Part shown: one piece after another, positions 1 to 5,687 of the stretch
Layout: the number at the start of each line of letters is the position of its first letter
How positions within the stretch are numbered: the first letter of the stretch is position 1
NCBI GenBank assembly: GCA_018055515.1
Contig: JAGPHL010000145.1
Span: forward strand, 1-6,652
Direction of reading: 5' to 3'
Length of the DNA: 6,652 nucleotides
From: Anaerolineae bacterium
GTDB lineage: Bacteria > Chloroflexota > Anaerolineae > B4-G1 > SLSP01
The notes under the pieces: model-generated
Told to the model about the DNA's origin: nothing
What the model saw: the letters and a program-made list of their open reading frames with translations, nothing else
Databases searched by the model: none
Position numbers and translations under genes: made by a program

Positions 1-191
1 CGCAACCGGCGCCAATGACGATGCTTCAACCAAAGTCAACCAGACGCCCGCCATGGGGGATGTTTTCCCCGAACTGCAAACGCGCATTGCAGCGACACGG
101 CGTCGCAACACACATTGCCTGCCAGACACTTCCCCCTTGAAGCCCGCGTGTCTCTCGAAATCACCTTTTTCCCAAATCTTCGCTTCCGCAA

Positions 192-222
192 TTGAACTGA
201 GCCCAGGACAAGAAAGTATACA
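192..222 (+). promoter_or_regulatory. Candidate sigma70-type promoter 1
   Basis: TTGAAC at 192-197 resembles a -35 box (4 of 6 to TTGACA). TATACA at 217-222 resembles a -10 box (4 of 6 to TATAAT). The spacer is 19 bases, which is long. It lies in the AT-richer part of the upstream region, about 130 bases before the first gene. Chloroflexota promoter consensus is poorly known to me, so this is a weak, pattern-only call. Confidence 0.2.
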
Positions 223-250
223 TGCTGATAAGGCATGACGATCGCCAATA

Positions 251-278
251 TAGACAAAAGCGAGTCAAACATTGTAAC
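251..278 (+). promoter_or_regulatory. Candidate sigma70-type promoter 2
   Basis: TAGACA at 251-256 matches 5 of 6 bases of TTGACA and TGTAAC at 273-278 matches 4 of 6 of TATAAT, with a 16-base spacer. Initiation would fall near 285, giving a leader of roughly 65 bases before the ATG at 350. It competes with the candidate at 192-222; the better spacing and proximity slightly favour this one. Not supported by anything beyond sequence resemblance. Confidence 0.25.
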
Positions 279-349
279 CCTACGATAACGGCGGGAAACA
301 TGAGGGAAGCCGCAAAGCAATCAGCCATTCTTTGAGGAGTTAAAAACGC

Positions 350-1363
350 ATGACGGGACAGCAAACACAATCGGCCTCACAACATCTGTTGGACATTAGA
401 AAACTGGAGACGCAATTCCACACCGAGGACGGTGTCGTCCATGCGGTCAACGGCATTTCGTACACCATGGACGAAGGCGACACGTTGGGCGTGGTAGGTG
501 AAAGCGGTTGCGGCAAGAGCGTTCACGCGCTCTCCATCATGCGGTTGATTCCCGATCCGCCAGGGAAAATCACCGGCGGCGAGGTTTTCTTCCAGGGACG
601 CGACCTGCTCCACCTCACCGAGGACGAGATGCGACGGGTGCGCGGCGCCGAAATCGCCATGATCTTCCAGGACCCCATGACCTCGCTCAACCCGGTGCTG
701 ACCATTGGGTACCAGATCATGGAAGCGCTCAAGCTGCACCAGGGCATGGATAACAAAACTGCCCGCGAACGGGCGGGGGAATTGCTGGTGCTGGTAGGCA
801 TCCCCGAAGCCCAACAGCGGCTGGACGACTATCCCCATCAGTTCTCCGGCGGCATGCGCCAACGCGCGATGATCGCGATGGCGCTCTCGTGTAACCCCAG
901 CCTGCTGATCGCCGATGAGCCCACCACGGCCCTCGACGTCACCATCCAGGCCCAGATTGTGGAACTCGTCAAACGCTTGCAGGAGAAGCTCGGCATGGCG
1001 GTGATCTGGATCACGCATGACCTGGGGATCGTCGCCGGCATGGCCCGCCGGGTGAACGTGATGTACGCCGGCAGCATCATCGAATCCGGCCCCGTCAAGG
1101 AAATCTATGGCAATCCCCGGCACCCTTACACCGTCGGGCTGCTGGGCTCCCTCCCTGCCGCGCGACGTGACCACACGCACCGGCTGTACTCCATCAAAGG
1201 CGAACCGCCGGACCTGTTGGGCCTGCCCCAGGGATGCCCCTTCGCCCCGCGCTGCGCCTACCGCGTAGAACGGTGTAATTTCGAGACACCGGTTCTGGAA
1301 GACGTCGGTCCAGGGCATGTGGCTGCCTGCTGGGAAACAGAGAAGGTGAGGAGAATACAATGA
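350..1363 (+). CDS. dppD: Peptide-type ABC importer ATP-binding subunit, DppD/OppD-like
   Basis: This 337-residue cytoplasmic ATPase is one of two nucleotide-binding subunits that power uptake through the DppB/DppC channel. Visible motifs in order are Walker A GESGCGKS (50-57), Q-loop glutamine 107 in IFQDP, ABC signature FSGGMRQR (165-172), Walker B LLIADEP (185-191), D-loop TALD (193-196) and switch histidine 223 in ITHD. The C-terminal oligopeptide-transporter domain follows, with NPRHPYT (255-261) and cysteines 296, 302, 309 and 327. Cysteines in this place bind a [4Fe-4S] cluster in characterised DppD-type proteins; here that is inference. Length is typical for the family. The ATG at 350 is chosen because GAGGAG lies at 334-339, ten bases upstream. 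The TGA overlaps the next gene's ATG by four bases, so the two ATPases are probably translationally coupled. The MTSLNP and QRAMIAMAL segments fit DppD better than DppF. Substrate cannot be told from this subunit. Confidence 0.96.
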   Translation: MTGQQTQSASQHLLDIRKLETQFHTEDGVVHAVNGISYTMDEGDTLGVVGESGCGKSVHALSIMRLIPDPPGKITGGEVFFQGRDLLHLTEDEMRRVRGAEIAMIFQDPMTSLNPVLTIGYQIMEALKLHQGMDNKTARERAGELLVLVGIPEAQQRLDDYPHQFSGGMRQRAMIAMALSCNPSLLIADEPTTALDVTIQAQIVELVKRLQEKLGMAVIWITHDLGIVAGMARRVNVMYAGSIIESGPVKEIYGNPRHPYTVGLLGSLPAARRDHTHRLYSIKGEPPDLLGLPQGCPFAPRCAYRVERCNFETPVLEDVGPGHVAACWETEKVRRIQ

Positions 1364-2379
1364 CCATGGCTGTCCCCGTTACGTCCCCAACCGACACGCG
1401 CGAAGTCGTGCTGCGCGTGGAAAATTTGAAGAAGTATTTCCCCATCAACCGTGGTGTGTTCCAAAAGCACGTAGGGGATGTCAAAGCCGTGGACGGCGTG
1501 AGCTTTGATGTCCATCGAGGGGAGACCCTGGGCCTAGTCGGTGAAAGCGGCTGCGGCAAGACCACGACAGGCCGCACCATCATCCGCCTCTATGAACCGA
1601 CGGCGGGGCGCGTGGATTTCCTCGGGCATGACATGGCGCTGCTCAAGGGCGAGTCCCTGCGGCAAATGCGCCAGAAGATGCAGATGATCTTCCAGGACCC
1701 CTACGCTTCGCTGAATCCCCGCATGAGCGTCTTCCGCATCGTCGGTGAGCCGTTGGAAGTCTTCCACATCGCCGCCGGGGAGGAACGCAAGGATCGCGTG
1801 GCAGAACTGTTGGAACTGGTGGGCCTGAACCCGGATTTCATGCGCCGTTATCCGCACGAATTCTCCGGCGGCCAGCGGCAACGCATCGGCCTGGCCCGCG
1901 CGCTGGCGCTCAATCCCGATCTCATCATCTGCGATGAGCCGATCTCGGCGCTGGATGTCTCGATCCAGGCGCAAGTCGTCAACCTGCTGGAAGATCTCCA
2001 GGAGAAGCTGGGGCTGACGTATGTGTTCATCGCGCACGATCTGAGCATGGTGCGCCACATCAGCAACCGGGTGGCAGTGATGTACCTGGGCAAGATTGTG
2101 GAGCTCACCGACCGGGACACGCTCTACAGTAACCCGCAGCACCCCTACACGCAGGCGCTGCTCTCAGCAGTCCCTGTTCCCGATCCGGTGGTCGAGGAAA
2201 AGCGTCACCGCATCATCCTGGAGGGGGACCTGCCCAGTCCCGCCAATCCGCCCAAGGGCTGTAACTTCAACACACGCTGCCCCAAGGTCTTCGACACCTG
2301 CTTCGAGGTGGAGCCGGACATGGTCGAGATCGCGCCGGGCCATTTTTGCGCCTGCCATCTGCTGAAGGGCAAGGCGTGA
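1360..2379 (+). CDS. dppF: Peptide-type ABC importer ATP-binding subunit, DppF/OppF-like
   Basis: This 339-residue protein is the second, non-identical ATPase; the pair forms the sandwich dimer below the permeases. Motifs are Walker A GESGCGKT (61-68), Q-loop glutamine 112 in FQDP, signature FSGGQRQR (168-175), Walker B LIICDEP (188-194), D-loop SALD (196-199) and switch histidine 226 in IAHD. YFPI near the N terminus followed by RGVF and VKAVDGVSF is the usual DppF/OppF start. The C-terminal domain has NPQHPYT (258-264) and cysteines 301, 307, 314 and 332, spaced exactly as in the upstream ATPase, plus an extra cysteine 330. The ATG at 1360 overlaps the preceding stop (ATGA) and sits six bases after GAGGAG (1348-1353). 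A second ATG at 1366 (residue 3) is possible but worse spaced. Both ATPases keep all catalytic residues, so both sites should be active. Confidence 0.96.
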   Translation: MTMAVPVTSPTDTREVVLRVENLKKYFPINRGVFQKHVGDVKAVDGVSFDVHRGETLGLVGESGCGKTTTGRTIIRLYEPTAGRVDFLGHDMALLKGESLRQMRQKMQMIFQDPYASLNPRMSVFRIVGEPLEVFHIAAGEERKDRVAELLELVGLNPDFMRRYPHEFSGGQRQRIGLARALALNPDLIICDEPISALDVSIQAQVVNLLEDLQEKLGLTYVFIAHDLSMVRHISNRVAVMYLGKIVELTDRDTLYSNPQHPYTQALLSAVPVPDPVVEEKRHRIILEGDLPSPANPPKGCNFNTRCPKVFDTCFEVEPDMVEIAPGHFCACHLLKGKA

Positions 2380-2383
2380 TGCG

Positions 2384-2415
2384 TCATGCATGATACGTTG
2401 ATACGGGTTGATATG
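2384..2415. repeat. Palindrome and TGATAyG repeats after dppF
   Basis: Four bases after the dppF stop is a perfect 10-base palindrome, TCATGCATGA (2384-2393). Overlapping its end are three direct repeats: TGATACG at 2391-2397, TGATACG at 2399-2405 and TGATATG at 2409-2415, spaced 8 and 10 bases. This could be a protein-binding site controlling a promoter inside the operon, or chance in a short AT-rich spacer. I found no well-spaced -35/-10 pair next to it, although TTGATA (2398-2403, 2408-2413) and TGTAAT (2414-2419) resemble individual boxes. Confidence 0.3.
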
Positions 2416-2420
2416 TAATG

Positions 2421-2432
2421 AAAGGAGGTGAT
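2421..2432 (+). promoter_or_regulatory. Orphan full-length Shine-Dalgarno sequence
   Basis: AAAGGAGGTGAT is complementary over all 12 bases to the conserved 3' tail of bacterial 16S rRNA, stronger than the site of any gene in this window. It lies 86 bases before the lipoprotein ATG, so it does not serve that gene directly. Two short frames begin right after it: ATG at 2431 (19 codons, stop 2488-2490, only two bases from GGAGG) and GTG at 2433 (30 codons, stop 2523-2525, four bases from GGAGG). It may be a ribosome standby or leader-peptide site, or a relic of a displaced gene. Confidence 0.5.
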
Positions 2433-2525
2433 GTGTATCGAGAAGTGCAGCATGTTCCCTGTTATGTGGTGTGTTGTGTTGTACATCTAATCTCACTAGA
2501 CTTTGAAGGAGGAGTTCATGTCTAA
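2433..2525 (+). CDS. Possible 30-codon leader peptide overlapping the lipoprotein start
   Basis: A GTG codon four bases after the perfect Shine-Dalgarno sequence opens a 30-codon frame. It ends with TAA at 2523-2525, eight bases inside the lipoprotein gene in another frame. Its peptide would be valine- and cysteine-rich, with no recognisable family. The arrangement would let ribosomes ending here re-initiate at the ATG at 2518, that is, translational coupling. Against it: the start is GTG, the spacing is short, and the competing ATG at 2431 reads another frame with a 19-residue product. This is a hypothesis, not a recognised gene. Confidence 0.15.
   Translation: MYREVQHVPCYVVCCVVHLISLDFEGGVHV
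2506..2514 (+). promoter_or_regulatory. Ribosome binding site that fixes the lipoprotein start
   Basis: AAGGAGGAG, with the core AGGAGG at 2507-2512, ends a few bases before the ATG at 2518. It decides the start: an in-frame TTG at 2503 would begin inside or before this site and add five residues (MKEEF) ahead of an otherwise ideal lipoprotein signal peptide. The ATG is therefore preferred. Confidence 0.85.
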
Positions 2526-4530
2526 GAAAACCTGGTGGGCCATTGCGAGTGTGCTGCTGGTAGCCAGCATGATGTTGGCGGCCTGCGGGCCTACGCCTAC
2601 GCCCGAAAAAGTGGTCGAAACCGTGGTCGTCACGGTCGAAAAGGAAGGGGGAGTCGTGGAGGTCGTCGTGACTGCGACTCCTGCCCCGGTAGAGGCCAAG
2701 GAGTTCAAGTCCCCTGATCCTACCACCCTGAATGTGGTCACGATCAGCGAGGGCATTGACTCGTTGGACCCGGCCCTCAACTATGAGAGTGATGGCGACG
2801 CCATCATCCTCAACGTCTATGACCAGCTGGTCACCTATGCCGGCCCCAAGGCGACCGAGTTCGTCCCCTCGCTGGCGACCGACTGGACCGTCTCGGACGA
2901 TGGCAAGACCTACACGTTCACCATCCGCAAGGGCGTCAAGTTCCACAACGGCGCCGATCTGACCGCTGAGGACGTGGCCTACAGCCTCCAGCGTGGCGTG
3001 CTGCAGGGCAACACCGCCTCGCCGCAGTGGCTGTTCACCGAGCCGTTCTTCGGCGTCGGCACGTTTGACGTGGCCGAGCTGGTGGATCCGACCGGCGCGC
3101 TGGATGATGACCCCGAGGCCCTGAAGGCTGCGGATCCCGCGGCGCTCGTGGCGGCCTGCGAACGGGTCACGAATGCCATCCAGTACGATGAAGCGGCGGG
3201 CACCGTCACCTTCAACCTGGCGCTCCCCTGGGGCCCCTTCCTGCCCACCCTGGCGCAAAGCTGGGGCTCCATCCTGGACAAGGATTGGGCTATCGAGAAT
3301 GGCACCTGGGATGGCGATTGCGCCACCTGGCAGAACTACTACGGGGTGACCCCTGAGACCACGCCGCTGCGCGACAAGGTCAACGGCACCGGCGCCTACA
3401 AGCTGGAAAGCTGGACCCCTGGCGAACAGAAAGTGCTCGTCCGCAATGCCAACTGGTGGCGCACCGAGCCGACCTTCCCCGGCGGCCCGACGCAGCCCAC
3501 CATTGACCGCATCGTGGAGAAGGGCATCAGCGAGTGGGGTACCCGCTACGCCATGCTCCAGGCCGGTGATGCGGACATCGCCGCCGTGCCGGGCGAAAGT
3601 TTCGCACAGGTTGACCCGATGGTCGGCGAGTGGTGCGAGTACAACGCGGAGACCGACGGGTTCGACTGCGAAATCAAGAGCGATCAACCGCTGCGCCTGT
3701 TCAAGGGCATGCCGAGCGCCACCCGCACGGATGCGTTCTTCACCTTCAACATCAACGCCGAGGGCGGCAATAACTACATCGGCAGCGGGCAGCTGGACGG
3801 CAACGGCATTCCCCCCGACTTCTTCTCCGACATCCATGTCCGTAAGGCCTTCAACTACTGCTTCGACTGGGACGCCTACATCAATGATGCGCTCAACGGT
3901 GAGGCAGTCCAGGTCTCCGGCTTCTTAATCCCGGGCATGATCGGTTACGACCCCAACGGCCCGAAGTACACCCACGACCCCGACAAATGCGCCGCGGAGC
4001 TGCAGCAGGCCTGGGATGGCCAGGTGTGGGAGAAGGGTTTCCGCATGCAGATCGCCTACAACACGGGCAATGTGACCCGCCAGACCGTGGCTCAGATTCT
4101 GCAGGCGAACTTCGCCGACATTGACCCCAAGTTCCAGGTCGAAATCATCGGCCTGCCCTGGCCGAGCTTCCTGGCAGCGCAGCGCGCGAGCAAGCTCCCC
4201 ATCTTCATCAGCGGCTGGATCGAGGACCTGCACGACCCGCACAACTGGGCGCAGCCCTTCCTCGTCGGCACGTACGCCTCCCGGCAGATGCTGCCGCAGG
4301 AGATGTACGATGAATTCCTCGCCCTGGTGAACGCCGGCGTGAGCGAGACCGACAACGACAAGCGCGCCGAGATCTATCAGCAGGCGACCGCCAAGGACTA
4401 CGAATACGCGCCGGCGATCCGCCTGGCTGTGGCCACCGGGCGCCACTATCAGCAGCGCTGGGTGGGCGGCTACTACTACAACCCCATCTACGGGTGGGAT
4501 AACCGCTTCTACACGCTCACCAAGCAGTAA
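2518..4530 (+). CDS. Family 5 extracellular solute-binding lipoprotein of the importer
   Basis: This is the 670-residue receptor that captures substrate outside the membrane and delivers it to DppB/DppC. Residues 1-23 form a lipoprotein signal: SKK, a hydrophobic core, and lipobox LAAC with lipidated cysteine 23. Residues 24-65 are a low-complexity Thr/Pro/Val/Glu linker (TPTP, VVETVVVT, VVEVVVTATPAP) that tethers the domain; this style suggests Chloroflexota. The family 5 fold starts near 70. The segment about 101-159 (YDQLV, FVPSLATDW, YTFTIRKGVKFHNG, LTAEDVAYSLQR) matches the conserved signature region of OppA/DppA proteins. VRKAFNYCFD (441-450) and the C-terminal YNPIYGWDNRFY are also family-like. 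It is about 130 residues longer than a typical OppA, from the linker and an insert around 165-280. Six further cysteines (214, 268, 373, 384, 448, 491) could form disulfides. The substrate may be peptide, but family 5 also binds nickel, haem, sugars and opines, so no symbol is given. Confidence 0.95.
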   Translation: MSKKTWWAIASVLLVASMMLAACGPTPTPEKVVETVVVTVEKEGGVVEVVVTATPAPVEAKEFKSPDPTTLNVVTISEGIDSLDPALNYESDGDAIILNVYDQLVTYAGPKATEFVPSLATDWTVSDDGKTYTFTIRKGVKFHNGADLTAEDVAYSLQRGVLQGNTASPQWLFTEPFFGVGTFDVAELVDPTGALDDDPEALKAADPAALVAACERVTNAIQYDEAAGTVTFNLALPWGPFLPTLAQSWGSILDKDWAIENGTWDGDCATWQNYYGVTPETTPLRDKVNGTGAYKLESWTPGEQKVLVRNANWWRTEPTFPGGPTQPTIDRIVEKGISEWGTRYAMLQAGDADIAAVPGESFAQVDPMVGEWCEYNAETDGFDCEIKSDQPLRLFKGMPSATRTDAFFTFNINAEGGNNYIGSGQLDGNGIPPDFFSDIHVRKAFNYCFDWDAYINDALNGEAVQVSGFLIPGMIGYDPNGPKYTHDPDKCAAELQQAWDGQVWEKGFRMQIAYNTGNVTRQTVAQILQANFADIDPKFQVEIIGLPWPSFLAAQRASKLPIFISGWIEDLHDPHNWAQPFLVGTYASRQMLPQEMYDEFLALVNAGVSETDNDKRAEIYQQATAKDYEYAPAIRLAVATGRHYQQRWVGGYYYNPIYGWDNRFYTLTKQ

Positions 4531-4549
4531 AACGAGTACGTATCACTCT

Positions 4550-4585
4550 GGGCAGGGAAGCGCGCGCAGGCGGGCTTCCCTGCCC
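4550..4585 (+). terminator. Intercistronic 12-bp hairpin without T-tract
   Basis: GGGCAGGGAAGC (4550-4561) pairs perfectly with GCTTCCCTGCCC (4574-4585) across a 12-base loop. It begins 20 bases after the lipoprotein stop and ends six bases before the dppB Shine-Dalgarno GGAGG (4591-4595). No run of T follows, so it is not a classic intrinsic terminator. By analogy with hairpins after other binding-protein genes, it may block 3' exonuclease decay or cause partial termination, giving more binding protein than permease. It could also hinder ribosome access to dppB. Confidence 0.6.
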
Positions 4586-4604
4586 CACCTGGAGGAAATG
4601 ATCA

Positions 4605-5669
4605 ATGCTCAATTACATCATTCGCCGGCTCTTGATGGTGCCCCTGCTGTTGTTTGGGGTCACGGTGCTCATCTTTGCCATGTTGCAGGCGCTCAGCCCC
4701 GTCGAGCGTTCGGCGCTCTACGTGCGCGATATTCCCAAGAACGACCAGGCCTTGCAGGGAATCATCAAGCGCTACGGTCTGGATCAGCCCATTCATGTGC
4801 AATACTGGCGCTGGTTGGTGGGTTTCAAAGATCCCCAAAGCGGCGAAATCCGGGGCGGCATCTTGCGCGGCGATTTCGGCTATTCCCGCACGGCCTCGCA
4901 GCCCGTCGGGGATCTGCTGGCGCGCCGTTTTCCCGCCACGCTGGAGATGGCGCTGCTCGCGGTGCTCCCCGTCGTCGCCGGCGGGATTTTCCTGGGGGTC
5001 ATCGGCGCGGTCTACCACAACAAGCCGCTCGACCATATCGTGCGCATTTTCGGCATCATTGGCTGGTCCCTGCCTGACTTTGTCTTCGGCTTGCTGCTGT
5101 TGATGGCCTTCTATGCAGCAACGGGATGGTTCCCCCCAGGACGGGTTTCGGATTGGGCCGATCAGGTCATCAATTCGCCGGCGTTCCACAGTTACACGAA
5201 GCTGATCGTGTTGGATTCACTGCTGAACCTGCGCTTCGACGTGCTTTGGGACGCCCTGCGGCATCTGATTCTCCCCGTCATCACGCTGGCCTATTTGTGG
5301 TGGGCCCTCACCCTGCGGGTCACCCGCTCCTCGATGCTGGAGACGCTGCGCCAGGATTACATTGTCACCGCGCGCGCCAAAGGCCTCTCTGAACGGGTTG
5401 TCATCCGTAAGCACGCTTTGCCCAATGGCCTGATGCCGGTCGTCACTTTAAGCGGTAACACGGTCGTAGGCCTGTTGAGCGGGGTCGTCATCGTGGAAAC
5501 AGTCTTCAACTATCCCGGTATCGGCATGGCAGCAGCGCGCGCCGCCGTCAATCTCGACGTAATCACGGTGCTGGCGTTTGTACTCCTCAACGGCCTGATC
5601 CTGGTGCTGGCGAACCTGGTCGTAGATATTTTATATGCCTATATTGACCCGCGCGTGCGGCTGGATTAG
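4605..5669 (+). CDS. dppB: Peptide-type ABC importer permease, DppB/OppB-like
   Basis: This 354-residue inner-membrane protein forms half of the translocation channel with DppC. Hydrophobic segments fall near 8-30, 113-136, 146-171, 218-238, 281-303 and 318-344, the expected six spans. The cytoplasmic EAA loop that docks on an ATPase is at 251-275 (DYIVTARAKG, then HALPNG). RYGLDQPI at 56-63, RGDFGYS at 88-94, FPATLEMA at 109-116 and the terminal YIDPRVRLD are standard for the family. The external loop between spans 1 and 2 has an extra short stretch (about 73-87), and another external loop runs about 172-215. The ATG at 4605 follows GGAGG (4591-4595) by nine bases. An ATG at 4598 is in another frame and only two bases from that site, so it is rejected. 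It lies 74 bases after the lipoprotein gene, past a hairpin. Confidence 0.96.
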   Translation: MLNYIIRRLLMVPLLLFGVTVLIFAMLQALSPVERSALYVRDIPKNDQALQGIIKRYGLDQPIHVQYWRWLVGFKDPQSGEIRGGILRGDFGYSRTASQPVGDLLARRFPATLEMALLAVLPVVAGGIFLGVIGAVYHNKPLDHIVRIFGIIGWSLPDFVFGLLLLMAFYAATGWFPPGRVSDWADQVINSPAFHSYTKLIVLDSLLNLRFDVLWDALRHLILPVITLAYLWWALTLRVTRSSMLETLRQDYIVTARAKGLSERVVIRKHALPNGLMPVVTLSGNTVVGLLSGVVIVETVFNYPGIGMAAARAAVNLDVITVLAFVLLNGLILVLANLVVDILYAYIDPRVRLD

Positions 5670-5687
5670 GGCAGGAGGCAAAGAAAC

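Larger units (their letters stand above)
1..349. other. Upstream non-coding region, no convincing gene
   Basis: No confident gene is seen here. One plus-strand frame is open from base 2 to a TGA at 236-238, so it could in principle be the tail of a gene starting outside the window. Its translation shows no recognisable domain, is rich in Arg, Ser, Thr and Pro, and has no credible internal start signal. The minus-strand open frames across 36-370 also look like chance frames. Composition shifts from GC-rich to more AT-rich after about base 170, as expected for a promoter and 5' leader. Small imperfect hairpins (56-60 with 66-70; 92-96 with 102-106) are present but neither has a T-tract. The stretch most likely contains the operon promoter and its untranslated leader. 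Confidence 0.6.

Noticed and set aside
56..106. Small hairpins GGGGA/TCCCC and GCGAC/GTCGC as terminators of an upstream gene
   Set aside because: Each stem has only five base pairs, with no following T-tract.
36..320. 94-codon minus-strand frame in the upstream region
   Set aside because: No recognisable domain, composition unlike the coding genes, and it crosses the AT-richer probable promoter region.
300..335. Eleven-codon upstream frame (MREAAKQSAIL) ending at the dppD Shine-Dalgarno
   Set aside because: The start has no good ribosome site before it, and the frame is short enough to occur by chance.
377..1360. 327-codon minus-strand open frame opposite dppD
   Set aside because: It is antisense to a complete ATPase gene with all motifs intact; the translation is low in plausible structure and has the typical mirror composition.
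2503..2517. TTG at 2503 as the lipoprotein start
   Set aside because: It lies just before its own apparent ribosome site and would add a charged MKEEF extension; the ATG at 2518 has an ideal site and gives a standard signal peptide.
2164..3837. 557-codon minus-strand open frame opposite dppF and the lipoprotein gene
   Set aside because: It runs antisense to two well-recognised genes. GC-rich codon bias produces long antisense frames, and its translation (rich in Gly, Arg, His, Asp, Val) shows no family features.
4598..5077. 159-codon plus-strand frame starting at ATG 4598
   Set aside because: It overlaps dppB in another frame. The ATG is only two bases from GGAGG, and the DppB frame carries the membrane spans and family motifs.
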